Source: Limnephilus marmoratus (Eukaryota > Arthropoda > Insecta > Trichoptera > Limnephilidae). From it: a DNA stretch of 64,000 nucleotides. Each line of letters opens with the position of its first letter. Positions within the stretch are counted from its first letter, which is position 1. The translations under genes were made by a program, and so were the position numbers. This document shows, in pieces, positions 30,900-41,110 of the stretch. The DNA lies in NCBI GenBank assembly GCA_917880885.1, contig OU862934.1, positions 28,070,734-28,134,733 of the forward strand, read 5' to 3'. Under the pieces are notes generated by a model that saw nothing but the letters and a program-made list of their open reading frames with translations, did no database searches and was not told the origin of the DNA.

Positions 30900-32451
30900 C
30901 TAATGCACCAACCGTTATGAAAATAGCTAGATCAATTTCGTCAAATCAAACCATGGATAACACATGGACTTGTTGTGTCTATTAGACATAAAGAATGGCT
31001 CTATAAAGAAACTAAAAAAAAACCATTAGACATAAATTTAAGTAATCATTTTAAAGAATACAAAATTAGCTCCTCTTATAAAAAACACTAAAGAAAAATA
31101 TTATAAAAATAAACTTGATGACTCTGGACACGACAGTAAGCGAGTTTGGTCAATAATAAATGAAATCTTAGAAAATAAACAGAAAACAAAAAATAATACC
31201 ATAAAGAGTATAATGCTAAACAATAATATAATAAATTGTCTTGAGGAACCTGAAAAAGGAGCAAATGCATTCAATGATTTCTTCGCAAACGTAGGAAAGA
31301 ATCTAGCTGAAAAAATTTCCGCAAAAGAAAATAAAATAAAATTTGAAAAAACTCCGAACACAGAAAATAAACTAGAACTTTTCGAACCAACCAATCCCTC
31401 TGAAATTACACAAACTATATCAAAAATGCGGAGCGGTTCTGCTTCGGGATTTGACGGCCTTTCCGTAAAAATACTAAAAAACATTAAAAATTTTATTTCT
31501 ACACCAATCTCTCATATAATCAATAATAGCTTCAAGACAGGAGTTTTCCCGAACACGTATAAAAAAGCAATAATCACGCCAGTATTTAAATCCGGTAGTC
31601 CGGAGGACGTTTCTAATTATAGACCCATTTCACTATTATCTAATATATCGAAAATTTTTGAAAAAATTGCTAAAAAAAGATTAACTGTATTCATTAAAAA
31701 AAATTCAACAATCAATAAAAATCAATTTGGATTCACAGAGGGAAAAAGCACACAAGACGCTATCGCTAAAATTTCATCTAGTATTCAGAGTAACCTGGAC
31801 AAATCAAATAAATGTTTAGGAATTTTTATCGACTTAAAGAAAGCATTTGACAGCATTTCCCATGAAAAACTTGCTATTAAATTAAAAGAAAACGGCATTG
31901 ACCGCATAGCCCTCAAATGGATAGTAAGCTACCTAACAGAGAGACCTCAAGTAGTAAAATTAAATCAATCATTTAGTTCATCTCTCACAAGTAAATTTGG
32001 CATCCCTCAAGGTACCGTCCTCGGACCATTATTATTTCTAATATATGTGAACGACATTTTCCAACAGGAAATTAAAGGTGAATTAATCTCTTATGCTGAT
32101 GACACTGTATTGTTAATAAAAGGTCAAACATGGGAAATAGTCAATAAATTGGCAAATGAAGATATTAATATCTTAAAATCGTGGTTTGATAATAACTTAC
32201 TCACACTTAATGCTAAAAAAACAACATATGTCTTATTTTCCTTACAGAAAATACCTGCTCATACAGTGAATATTGTAATCCACCACGAAAAATGTGATCA
32301 TGTACTCTGTAAACAACATAATCCTATTTGTACCGTCATTAACTCTTCTTCTGAAATTAAATATCTAGGTGTAATCATTGATCAAAACCTGAAGTGGAAT
32401 AGTCACATTTCAGAGTTAGTGAAGAGAATAAGGAAAGGTTTTAAGTTATAA
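30900..32451 (+). pseudogene. Jockey/CR1-like LINE ORF2: linker and reverse transcriptase
   Basis: The 412-codon frame from 31213 holds almost the whole RT: FNDFFANVGKNLA, SASGFDGLSVKILK, VFKSGSPEDVSNYRPISLLS, DLKKAFDSISHEKL, GIPQGTVLGPLLFLIYVNDI, then the catalytic SYADDTVLL and KTTYVLF, EIKYLGVIIDQNLKWNSHIS and ELVKRIRK. Upstream (30940-31210), with stops, PWITHGLVVSI and KRVWSIINEILENK match the linker between the AP endonuclease and RT. The endonuclease is missing (5' truncation). RT core motifs are intact, so it is fairly young. The frame ends abruptly after KRIRKGFKL; the expected continuation lies on the other strand at 32991-32500. Confidence 0.85.
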
Positions 32452-32499
32452 TATGAATTATAAAATATAATATAAAATATAACATAAAATATTTACTTT

Positions 32500-32991
32500 T
32501 TACTGTAATTTTTTTTTGAAAAATTGTTTAATTTTATTGATTTGTTCTGATTCGGTGGTGATACTGCGTAATTCATAAGGGAGGTTATTATAGTTTTTTA
32601 TGGCTTGGAAAATATAATGATGTTGCATTTGAGTTGTTTTAAAATTAGGTGTAATAAATTGGTTTCCATTTCTCATTAGTTTGTAAAACTCTTGATATTC
32701 TTTGTTATTTTTTTCTTTACACATTTTTATAATAGAAGCTTGTTTGAATATGTCATCGACATTTGGTACTGGAAACAATTTGAAAAGTGATTCTGTTGAG
32801 AAGGTAGACTTTTTTTTTAATATTACTTTAATGATGATTCTTTGTGAAACTTTTACTGAGTTTAGATGGTTTTCGTAAGATCCTCCCCACCCTATAATTC
32901 CGTAGATAAGTAAAGAATGAACAAGAGCATAGTACACGTTTTTGATAATTTTTACATTTAAAATATTTCTTAACCTAACAAATATATGCAA
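32500..32991 (-). pseudogene. LINE ORF2 C-terminal domain, inverted relative to the RT
   Basis: The 163-codon frame starts MHIFVRLRNILNVKIIKNVY, then ALVHSLLIYGIIGWGG and IFQAIKNYNNLPYELRSI, ending in FFKKKLQ and a stop, followed by an A-rich ATATAAAATAT tail. This is precisely what should follow ELVKRIRK of the plus-strand RT. The two parts converge: the C-terminal part's own 3' tail lies against the RT's broken end. Twin priming would place the broken ends differently, so inversion or two separate insertions is more likely. Confidence 0.8.
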
Positions 32992-33047
32992 TAATTATTA
33001 GCCTGAAACACTCATCTACTTTGAAAAAATCTCCCGAGAAAAGATAT

Positions 33048-33121
33048 ATGCCGCCGACGGGACTCGAACCCGCGTCCTTCTGATATACGTTCAACTGCTC
33101 TTAATCAATGAGCTACGTCGG
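33048..33121 (-). tRNA. tRNA-like sequence, pseudo-tRNA or SINE head
   Basis: Minus strand: GCCGACGTAGCTCATTGATT begins a cloverleaf. The acceptor GCCGACG pairs with CGGCGGC (6 of 7), the D stem is GCTC/GAGC, and the T arm GCGGGTTCGAGTCCCGT is good. The anticodon stem GTTGA/TCAGA is weak (outer pair fails) and the loop ACGTATA lacks T33, so an anticodon (GTA by position) is not secure. A functional tRNA is unlikely; it is probably tRNA-derived. Confidence 0.45.
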
Positions 33122-33129
33122 CTTATCTC

Positions 33130-33374
33130 CTACCCGCCAAATAATTCAATATATACTAGTGTTTCATTCAACAATGACTGCTTATTACATTTTTCTGCCT
33201 ACAACCAACTTTATTTTTATATGGGAAAGGCATTGTTAGTGCTAAATCTCCCACTAGGTGGCGTCGAGACAAATTGTCTATATTTTTTGGTGAAATACTT
33301 TTAACTCGTCAAACGCTCGTCAAAAAATGTACATTTTTTGACGAGTGTTTGAAATTCTTTAACTCGTTTCGATT
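33130..33374. other. unassigned sequence
   Basis: AAAAAATGTACATTTTTTGA at about 33322 is a perfect short palindrome, and CTCGTCAAACGCTCGTCAAA repeats CTCGTCAAA. Nothing else recognised. Confidence 0.35.
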
Positions 33375-33770
33375 TCAATGTCAAATTTGGCGCCGAAAGG
33401 TTTTATTGGGTTAGGCTAGGTTAAAATTTTAAATTTGCGCCGAAAGGTTTTGTTGGGTTAGGTTTAAATTTAAGTTTTGTTGGGTTAGGTTAGGTTTAAA
33501 TTTTAAATTTGGCGCCGAACGGTTTTGTTGGGTTAGGCTAGGTTTAAATTTTACATTTGGCACCGAAATGTTTTGTTGGGTTAGGTTAGTTTTAAATTTG
33601 GTGCCGAAAGGTTTTGTTGGGTTAGGTTAGGTTTAATTTGGTGCCGAAAGGTTTTGTTGGGTTAGGTTAGGTTTAATTTTTAAATTTGGTGCCGAGAGGT
33701 TTTGTTGGATTAGGTTAGGTTTAAATTTTAAATTTGGCGCCGAAAGGCTTTGTTAGGTTAGGATATTTTT
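33375..33770. repeat. minisatellite with TTAGG-like core
   Basis: About eight units of roughly 40-60 bp: TTTGGCGCCGAAAGGTTTTG, then TTGGGTTAGGTTAGGTTTAA, then a variable AATTT stretch. Unit length varies with the number of TTAGG-like pentamers and A/T bases. Insect telomere-type pentamers are part of each unit. Confidence 0.85.
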
Positions 33771-34372
33771 TTGTCCGTAAAATATTTTGTGAAAAGTTGC
33801 CAATTGTCGGCGGATCAACTGTCATGGAAACCTCTTAAACTACAATAATGCTACACATAAGACGGCTATCAATTCGTCCGTATCTTCCCAAGTAACGAGT
33901 TCATGATATAAATGGTATAACATTCACTTTCTGTGCAAGCAAGTATAGTCATGTAATACAGGTTTACTGAGAGAATGGACGGTTATGGAGATTACGTCAG
34001 GTTTCTCTGGGGTGATGCAGTCAGCAGACAACAGTGCTGCACCTACTGTAGAAAGGTCGGGAAATGGTTCTACAATTAATATAATTATTGTTGAAGAAGA
34101 AGATAACACTAATAATCTAAATGAAAATATAAAAGAGAACAAGACACAGAAAAAGGAAAAAAATAACGGTTATGTAGAATACTTTGATGGAAATAACCTT
34201 CAAAAGTTATAAAATAGAGTTGTTCTTTTAAAAAATTGAATAAAATAATTGTTTTATTATTTTGCTGGTAGATAAATATCTACTAGCAAAATACTTTTTA
34301 TTTGGTAAAATAAAGAAATTTTAATTTAAATTAATAAATTACTTCGTTTTTACCACTTTTATTGTTTACAAA
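33771..34372. other. mostly unassigned, one strong hairpin
   Basis: At 34259-34291 TTTTGCTGGTAGATA and TATCTACTAGCAAAA form a near-perfect 15-bp stem. A plus-strand 75-codon open stretch from 33985 (acidic, VEEEDNTNNLNENIKENKTQ) has no known domain; I do not call it a gene. Confidence 0.4.
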
Positions 34373-34411
34373 ACCAACATGTTTCGTGAGCAATGCTCAC
34401 TTCTTCAGGGT
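34373..34411 (-). ncRNA. hammerhead-ribozyme-like motif of a Penelope-like element
   Basis: Minus strand in order: stem I strand AACC, core CTGAAGA, one extra A, stem II GTGAGC-ATT-GCTCAC (6 bp), core GAAA, CATG, then TT and stem I strand GGTTTT. Stem I pairs AAAACC with GGTTTT (6 bp). ACATGT, which contains A15.1 and U16.1, is self-complementary, so stem III can form between two molecules. The cleavage site would follow GTT. Known: Penelope-like elements carry small hammerheads with tiny stem III that act as dimers. The extra base after CTGAAGA departs from the standard core. Confidence 0.7.
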
Positions 34412-34557
34412 TTTTTTATTGATACTAATTATAAATAATAGACGTAGACAATGGTGTCAATTGAAAAAGAATGGACATAGACAATGGTATCAATGAAAAT
34501 ATGAGAGTGGGTAGAGGAGAGAGGGGCAATGGGAGACAATTTACAAAGGGAACAGGT

Positions 34558-34872
34558 TTAATATTGGTCATTTAAGAACAATTTTTGGTTATTAATAATA
34601 TTCAAATTCGCATTAACACTCTTTCGGATTTCTAAAATTTCTAGTTTATCCAACTGAATGCCATTGACATTACAATGCATTAATTCTATTCCACTATTGA
34701 AGTCAAAGATGTGACTGGTTTCCACCAAATGGTTGGCAAACTCCGAGAAACTGTTATTGCTTAAAGCTTTGATATGTTCTTTAATCCTTATTTCGAAGTT
34801 TCTCGAAGTTTTACCTACGTAGAAGAAACCACAATCGTTATACTTCAATTTATAGATTCCAGATTTTTTCAT
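34558..34872 (-). pseudogene. Penelope-like element GIY-YIG endonuclease domain
   Basis: The frame reads KKSGIYKLKYNDCGFFYVGK, then TSRNFEIRIKEH, FSEFANHLVETSH and QLDKLEILEIRK, ending at NDQY stop. GIY...YVG with the R..EH helix is the GIY-YIG nuclease found at the C-terminus of Penelope-like reverse transcriptases. The RT part is not present upstream, so it is 5'-truncated. A hammerhead motif follows 150 bp downstream on the same strand, the expected order. The domain itself has no stop. Confidence 0.85.
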
Positions 34873-35082
34873 TTTTGAATCTCTATCTTTATTATTTACA
34901 ATGTAATTTTTGAGTTTGTTATTTGCATAAAATACAGGAAAATTTTTAATTATTTAATTAAAGTTTCCAAATTTTCGATTGAGTTTCCCTAACATTGTCT
35001 TCATATAATTAAATATTACAATTTGAGGTTTTGCTCATAAAGTTAAAAAGAAGAAAAAAATAACTAAATGAAACAGTGTTAC
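34873..35082. other. unassigned AT-rich sequence
   Basis: No motif recognised. Confidence 0.35.
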
Positions 35083-35290
35083 ACATGCTTTTGATGTAAA
35101 AACTTCTTTAAACTCGATGAAACGAAAAATAGCGACATAAGAAAGAGATAAACTCGTCGATAAGATTTAGCCTGCGAGAGAATGAGATAGAATAATCGGT
35201 CTCCTCTTTGTGCGGTGCTCCGTAGCCTTCCCACTCTTGCCTACTTTAGTTTTATGAAGGTTTCACTTCTTCCGCGTGTGAATTGCACAC
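35083..35290 (+). mobile_element. H-family Helentron-like element
   Basis: From AAAAACTTCTTTAAACTCGA to GTGTGAATTGCACAC. Core CGATGAAACGAAAAATAGCG and GTGCGGTGCTCCG match other copies. The last CTCTG is replaced. Confidence 0.6.
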
Positions 35291-35429
35291 AAATATTTTT
35301 TTTAAAGTAAAGAAATATTCTCATTTTTTTATTTATTTTATTAATCAGTTTATACAATTTTTTATGACATCAGATTTGAGTCCATATCGTAATAATTGTA
35401 CCGTTTATAGAAAATTCATATGCAATGCC

Positions 35430-35760
35430 AATTTGGGAGGCGGGTTTGGGTACCGCCGCCCCGAGAATTATTTATTGCATAAACAACACCTTTTTCATAG
35501 GTCACCCCATGTGATTCACTTCGTTGGTGACTTAGCAAGGGTGCTCGGGTTCATGGGGTGAGGTTTGTCCGGGTCTTGGCGGCGAACGGCGGCGGCTGCC
35601 ATCAGTTGCGTGGCAGGCCAGATTGGGAGACACTGGTTGAGGGAAAACTTTTGACTTTTCCGGCAAGGCTCTCTCGGAACATCACCTATCATTACTGTGG
35701 GAGGGATGGAATCATTCGTCCGTCACTCCTGGACACACTGACACCCAGATTTAGTATAAA
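35430..35760 (+). mobile_element. S2 repeat, long form, 3'-truncated
   Basis: From TTTGGGAGGCGGGTTTGGGT through CGTCACTCCTGGACACACTG. The 3' palindrome and poly-A end are missing. Confidence 0.7.
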
Positions 35761-35864
35761 AAGGTTATACCATAGGTCGTTGGCAGATTTGTTAAATTTT
35801 CAAACGAAAAATCTTATTCTACAAGACATATTTCTTACGATGTAATCATACATTATTGTAAATC

Positions 35865-36000
35865 AATACATATTAACTAGGATAGGGGGGTTGATGGGGG
35901 GAGTGGAGTGGGGAGAGGGAAGGTGGAGGAGGCGGAGTGGGAATCCCCCTTACACCATGCGAGCGAAGCCGCGGGAAAAAGCTAGTTTTTAATAAATATG
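35865..36000 (+). repeat. end of the CTAGCT-type dispersed repeat
   Basis: G-rich block (GGGGGGTTGATGGGGGGAGT) followed by CGAGCGAAGCCGCGGGAAAA and AGCTAGT. It looks like the complement of the C/T-rich repeat at 40840-41110. 36001-36396 is unassigned. Confidence 0.45.
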
Positions 36001-36396
36001 TAGTGAATTTTTACGGGTCCGTGCTAATCTGATATCGTATTACGTGATTTCCTATCCAAGCTGATAAAGTGACATCACTTTTACGAAAACCTGTTTTTAT
36101 AAATAACATCATTGACAATTGACATTGAGGTATTTTTTACAAGTATTTTAATCCATGTTTTACCTCATTTTATAAATAGATTCATTTTATGACGTCATGG
36201 CCAAATGACTTCTAAAATAACATTTATTCGATGTTGAAACGATCACGACAATTGTAAATATTTGTTGTGAATTAGAAATACTAGTGAATTTACTTTTGAA
36301 AAAAAAAACGCATACTTTATTAGGCAAATATATTACAGACTCTTATAAAGGAAGGGAGACACAACGATTTCTGTGAGACCTATTTGAGTTTTTTTT

Positions 36397-37275
36397 AAGT
36401 AAAACTTCTTTAAGCACGCTTGACTTGGGAAGTAAGCTGGTGAATGCGTGACGAGAGCGTTACGAAAAGCGAGGCAAACGGTAGTTGAGAGGGAGATATA
36501 AGATAGTGAAGATAGAAAGAGAGAGAGTTACGTTTAATTTATTACTGTAGGGGCAAGAGAGAGAGGTGCGAGCACACGTTTTATTTCTCTCTTTCTCAGT
36601 GCAGGTCTATTGTCTGTATCACACTGTAGAAGCAAGAGAGAGCAGTGCGCGTGCACATTTTCTTTCTCTCTTCCTAACGTATAGATGGAGCTAAAGAAGT
36701 TTTACTTCAGTCGTGTGGTCTAAAGGGAGGCGTCTACTAATATCTACAGGAATTCCAAAAACTGAAACGAACTAATATCTATGAGAACCAAAGTGTTGAC
36801 GAATATCTACAGCTCAAACTGTTGACTAATATCTATGAGAACCAAAGTGTTGACGAATATCTACAGCTCAAACTGCTGACTAATATCTATGAGAACCAAA
36901 GTGTTGACGAATATCTTTCAGCACTGGCAGAGGCTGGATTTGCCATTATGTATAGCATATTGGAATAACGTAATATTGCGTATGCAGTTTAAAAAACTTA
37001 ATTTATGTAAGTATGTATGTAAAAATCCCTAATATCGGACTATTGGACACATTTAAGTGATAAGTCAACCAACGCTCTGTAGATATTAGTTCAACCTACG
37101 CTCTGTAGATATTAGTCAACACTGGGACCGTCATAAATATTCGTCCGACCTTAGCTCTGTAGATATTAGTCAACACTCTGAAGTTCGTAGATATTAGTTC
37201 AACACATGAGCTGTAGATATTCGTCCGACATACAGGCTGTAGATATTAGTATCTGAAGTCGTCTAAAGCACACTC
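36397..37275 (+). mobile_element. H-family long subtype, interrupted by CTAAT element
   Basis: Start AAGTAAAACTTCTTTAAGCA, middle with GAGAGAGAG tracts, then AAGAAGTTTTACTTCAGTCG and GTGTGGTCTAAAG. After the 535-bp insertion it resumes at CACACTCG. The uninterrupted sequence GTGTGGTCTAAAGCACACTC is present at 43.93 kb, an empty-site confirmation. Confidence 0.7.
36726..37260 (+). mobile_element. CTAAT-family element, 535 bp, exact TSD
   Basis: GGAGGCGTCTACTAATATCT at the start, TAGATATTAGTATCTGAAGT C at the end, and 8-bp duplication GTCTAAAG at 36718-36725 and 37261-37268. At least five CTAATATCTA/TAGATATTAG motifs lie in each end. It lacks the 250-bp interior of the 809-bp copy. Confidence 0.9.
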
Positions 37276-37284
37276 GTTTTTTAT

Positions 37285-37650
37285 GTAAAGGGAGGAGAGG
37301 AAGTTATGGGAAGAAAAAAGATACGAGGGGTGGGTAGGAGGGTGCTGGGAGTCAATGTGTTTAGGAGTGATCTACGTTAATGACTTACGAATTCATCGCT
37401 CCCACTGCAATGCAAGACGATTGGACGAGAGAGTCCGGCTGGAGAGACGTAGCTTAGGTCTCCCTCAACCAAACTCCCGATCCGACCCGCCATGCAGTGG
37501 TCAAACGCATTGGCCGCCAAGACCTAGACAAACCTCGCTCCATGAACCCGGACACCTCTGCTAAGTCACTAAACGTAATGAACCACTTGGGATGACCCAT
37601 GGCACGGGTGTTGGTTATCCAATAAATGGTTCCCGGGGCGACGAAACACA
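37285..37650 (-). mobile_element. S2 repeat, long form
   Basis: From AAAGGGAGGAGAGGAAGTTA to GTTCCCGGGGCGACG. The 3' palindrome end is missing. 37651-38044 is unassigned. Confidence 0.7.
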
Positions 37651-38044
37651 CTTTTATATATTGTTAGTTAGTAATGAAACAAATTGCTTTTATTTTCTTT
37701 TAACATTAATATTCAACCATTATAAACTCGCCAATGTAATAAAAACCGTTGCATCACTAGAGACACATGTTTGCCATTACTCCACCGATAGCTATATTTT
37801 ACTATAGTATAGCATATATATGTAAAAGTGTCTGACATCAGACGTTGTACGGTGAACACTTACACTAGGTCAGCAGTCAGCATGAATAACTGGTTTGCAG
37901 TCAGGTAACTTCTTCTGCCGCGTGTATACCTACTGTATACACTGTCTATACCGGTGACAAGCAATCCGCGGTACGCGAGCCTTTTCGTACTTCCCACTGG
38001 GTTAAATAAAATATCAAAAAAATTGCGGTATAAAATATTCAGTT

Positions 38045-38165
38045 TTATTAAGACTCGACTAGCGTTCCGGAGGTCGTGGATTCAAATCCCAGCGTGCGCA
38101 AGTAAATTTTATTTGATTGATTTGTGTTTGACAATTTAATCATTTAAATCTAATTGTTAATCAAA
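38045..38165 (+). mobile_element. S1 SINE head fragment
   Basis: GACTCGACTAGCGTTCCGGA, B-box GGATTCAAATCCC, then GCGTGCGCAAGTAAATTTTA. Truncated after ATTTGATTGATTTGTG. A (TCAAA)n run follows at 38155-38190. Confidence 0.65.
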
Positions 38166-38187
38166 TCGTATCAAATCAAATCAAATC

Positions 38188-38300
38188 ACAACGGTGCTAA
38201 ATAAGTTTTCACTTTAAAAAAATCGTAAGTGTGCTGTTCATACGCGGTAGAAGTGAAACCTTCAGAAAACTAAAGTAGACTGGAGTGGGGAGGCTACACA
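38188..38300 (-). mobile_element. two abutting H-family end fragments
   Basis: 38188-38215 is the 5' end in reverse (GCTAAATAAGTTTTCACTTT), and 38226-38300 the 3' end in reverse (GCGGTAGAAGTGAAACCTTC). The interior is missing in both. Confidence 0.5.
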
Positions 38301-38394
38301 TTTGCCCAAATTTGTAAGTGCCTAGGTATTTTTTTACATACATCTATTTGTATTTCAAATAGATGTATGCAAAAAAATATAATGAATGTTTGAA

Positions 38395-38885
38395 GTGGAA
38401 ATTAACGCACTTCCCGACATCCGATCGAGCTGAATTTCGGCAGATAGACTCTGTTGATGACAATGCATTCTATTATTACTATTTGGGAGGCGGGAATGGG
38501 TACCGCCGCCCCGGGAACCTTTATTGGATAACCAACACCTCTGCCATAGGTCACCCCAAGTGGTTCTCTACGTTTGGTGATTTAGCAGGGGTGCCCGGGT
38601 TCATGGGGTAAGGTTTGTCTAGGTCTTGGAGGCGGATGACCAGGACATACTGAACCCCAGGTTCCTACCCACCCCTTAAACCCTTTTCCTTTCCAGAACT
38701 CTCCTCTCCTTCATTTCCTTAAAAAAACCCTCCACACAGCATCCCCAAAGATGACGTAGGCCCTGAGGGAAATTATTTTCCTCAGGGCCTCCGTGTGGAG
38801 CTCATGTAAAAAAAAAAATTACTTTTGGTGGCAATTATGCACATACGCATTTCTCTGATATTCGATGTCATTTCACCGGTGGATT
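38395..38885 (+). repeat. U3 dispersed repeat split by an S2 copy
   Basis: CCCGACATCCGATCGAGCTG, then GGCAGATAGACTC before the S2 insertion; CATACGCATTTCTCTGATAT after it. The same order is uninterrupted at 62870-63020, and partly at 63610-63730. S2 occupies 38488-38818 on the plus strand, flanked by ATTACT on both sides, a possible duplication. Confidence 0.6.
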
Positions 38886-39489
38886 TTGCTCAGTTGGCAG
38901 CATGCTTGACTCCAGTTCCTGAGTAGGAAGGTTCAATCTTCTTTTTTTATGTTTTAAGATATTTGAAAATTTATGTATTATTATAAAAAAACTTAGTTTT
39001 TTTGCTGGTTGATTTTTCTGAACGATAAAATGGTCAGAATTTGTTGGTTTGGTCTTGTTATTAGAATTCTATAATTATTTTATTAAAAACTACCAGTTTC
39101 TAAAAATTGACTGCAAATTAAACATTGTCAAGCTGTATATGTGTCTACCCTATCCCATGAGTACCGCGATCAAAGTTAAAAGGCTCCTGCTAAAAAGGTT
39201 GACCATCACTGATCTATGTTGTCTGGGCAAAGTATCATGCAATATATCCTACAAGACAGTGGCGTGCGGTTACAATCATTATCGATCATTCTAGGAGACA
39301 CTTTTTTACGTTGTAATTGTATAATAGATAGCTCAGTGGCGTACCTCTCAAAGTAGAGGATGATGTTATTGGTTTTAAAAGTTTAAAAAAATTCTATTCT
39401 AAAATTTTTTAAAGTTGACATAATTGCACTTTTTGTCCAATATTTTTTGTATATTCGATTTTTTTCGTAACTTTATCTACATTTTAAGA
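38886..39489. other. unassigned; weak tRNA-like phrase
   Basis: TTGCTCAGTTGGCAGCATGC and GGTTCAATC (38890-38937) look like tRNA A and B boxes but no cloverleaf forms. The rest shows nothing. Confidence 0.3.
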
Positions 39490-40023
39490 TAGGGGCCACT
39501 CATTAGGGGGGAGGGGGGGAGGCCATGTCTTATTTTTTCTTACAAGGGGGTGGGAGAGAGTCTCGATAGTTCTTACGTAAGATCACAAAAATGCGCAAAG
39601 TTAAAATTATACTTTCAAAAAGTAAAATTTGAAAAAGTATAATTTTAACTTTGTTAACAAAGTTAAAATTATTAGTACCTTTGTAAGTACAAATAAACAT
39701 TTCTAAAAATTGAAAAATAAACATTAAAACAAACTAAACGTGTCCTCATTTTTTCTTTTAGATTCTTACTTATTTATTTATTTATTATTTAAACGCCCGT
39801 ACATAGGGCTATTACATACATAATACAGGTGTATCGAACATTTACAAACATTATATATATATAGAATAACATACAGTACATACATACGATGCATATTAGT
39901 ACAACGAATATTAGTACGCAATAAATTAATATAGGGGGTTCGACTTATTCTTATTTTCTTATAATAGGGAGGAGGGGGTCAAAAACTAGCAAAATTCGTC
40001 TTACGTAATAAATGATTGGCCCC
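39490..40023. mobile_element. second copy of the 27-bp-TIR MITE, broken
   Basis: TAGGGGCCACTCATTA on the left and TCGTCTTACGTAATAAATGA TTGGCCCCTA on the right; the left inverted end is partly deleted. Shares TACATGGGGGTGGGA-type and GATAGTTCTTACGTAA sequences with 25443-25801. A LINE 3' end (AAAT tail and GGGCGTTTAAATAA in minus sense) is inserted at about 39766-39960. Confidence 0.65.
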
Positions 40024-40184
40024 TAAGCAGTATGTATTATTATTTCTAAATATGTTTAAGTAAATAGAGAAGCTCCCCAGTTAGACCCGAGATTATTTCT
40101 CTATTAATTGGGTAATTAAAATGGTTAATGAATTTTATTTAACATATTATTATTCTGTATATTTACTTTATAGTATGTATTTTT

Positions 40185-40712
40185 TTGAAGTGAAAACTTC
40201 TTTAGTACCGTTGTGATTTGAAACTCCATGAAACGGAAACGAACGACACTAAAAAGAGACAAACATATACATACATAGGATTTAGCCTACCAGAGAATGA
40301 GATAGCAATAAAATATTTATTTAATTCATCGATACTCGTGTAGTAGTATAAAGCACCTGACGAACCTCTGCAGACTTCTAGCAGACCAGAATCCTAGAAA
40401 ATCCAAAAAAAAAATATATATATATATCTATATACTTTAAAAAAAATCAATATCCAACCTTCAAACGACTCCAAAATGAACAGGCAAAAGAAAACAAAGA
40501 AAGCGACATTTAGCGACTCCGAAGAAGAAATCACAAATACTTATAAGATGACCAAATGTATAGGAAAAAGTACACTTGAATTCGGTGACAAATATGGAGA
40601 AAATCATCCTTCACATTGATGAAAAAAGTGCTTCGTAGTCTCTCCAATCTTATCTCCTTTAGTTTTCTGAAGGTTACACTTCTTCCGCGTGTGAACTGCA
40701 TACTCAGATTTG
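40185..40712 (+). mobile_element. H-family element carrying foreign DNA
   Basis: Left part TTGAAGTGAAAACTTCTTTA to GAGAATGAGATAG; right part GTGCTTCGTAGTCTCTCC to GTGTGAACTGCATACTCAGA. Between them (about 40307-40625) is sequence not found in other copies. It includes an ATG frame at 40475 (MNRQKKTKKATFSDSEEEI, 47 codons). Helentron-like elements are known to capture DNA, so this may be a captured piece or a nested insertion; I see no target duplication. Confidence 0.5.
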
Positions 40713-40839
40713 TTAGGTCTCAAAATGACATATATTCGTATTTAATAAACCCTATACATATTTGATAAAATTACTACGTCAAACGATAATTTTTCTAATT
40801 GTTTTGTATGTATTCAATAAAAGTTATTATTTATTGGGA

Positions 40840-41110
40840 AACTAGCCGGTACCCGGCATGCGTTGATGTGCCATTTAATAAAGAAATCGTTTCTCCCTGC
40901 GTGTCCTTTCCCATTCGTCCCGTTCCCCTTCTGCCTCCCCTTCCTCTTCCGCATCCCCTTCCCCTCTTGCGTTACCACTCCGCCTCTCCACCTTCCCTAT
41001 CATCACTCTATTCCCCCCCATTCCCCGTCCCGTGAACCCCCCTCACGAGTTCTCCTCCCCCCTCCCGCATTCCATACATTCAGTCCGGTATATTCAGTTT
41101 TCAAACGTGT
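40840..41110 (+). repeat. C/T-rich dispersed repeat, copy 2
   Basis: AAACTAGCCGGTACCCGGCA, then AATAAAGAAATCGTTTCTCC and CTGCGTGTCCTTTCCCATTC, a long C/T tract, then CATACATTCAGTCCGGTATA. Same order as 21735-21965. 41111-41500 is unassigned apart from its possible continuation to 41310. Confidence 0.6.

Noticed and set aside
33985..34212. 75-codon acidic frame that could be a small host gene
   Set aside because: No domain, no splice or promoter context, and it lies between repeats; it cannot be supported.
38885..38940. tRNA gene from GCTCAGTTGGCAGCATGC and GGTTCAATC
   Set aside because: Boxes only; no acceptor stem and the spacing is poor.
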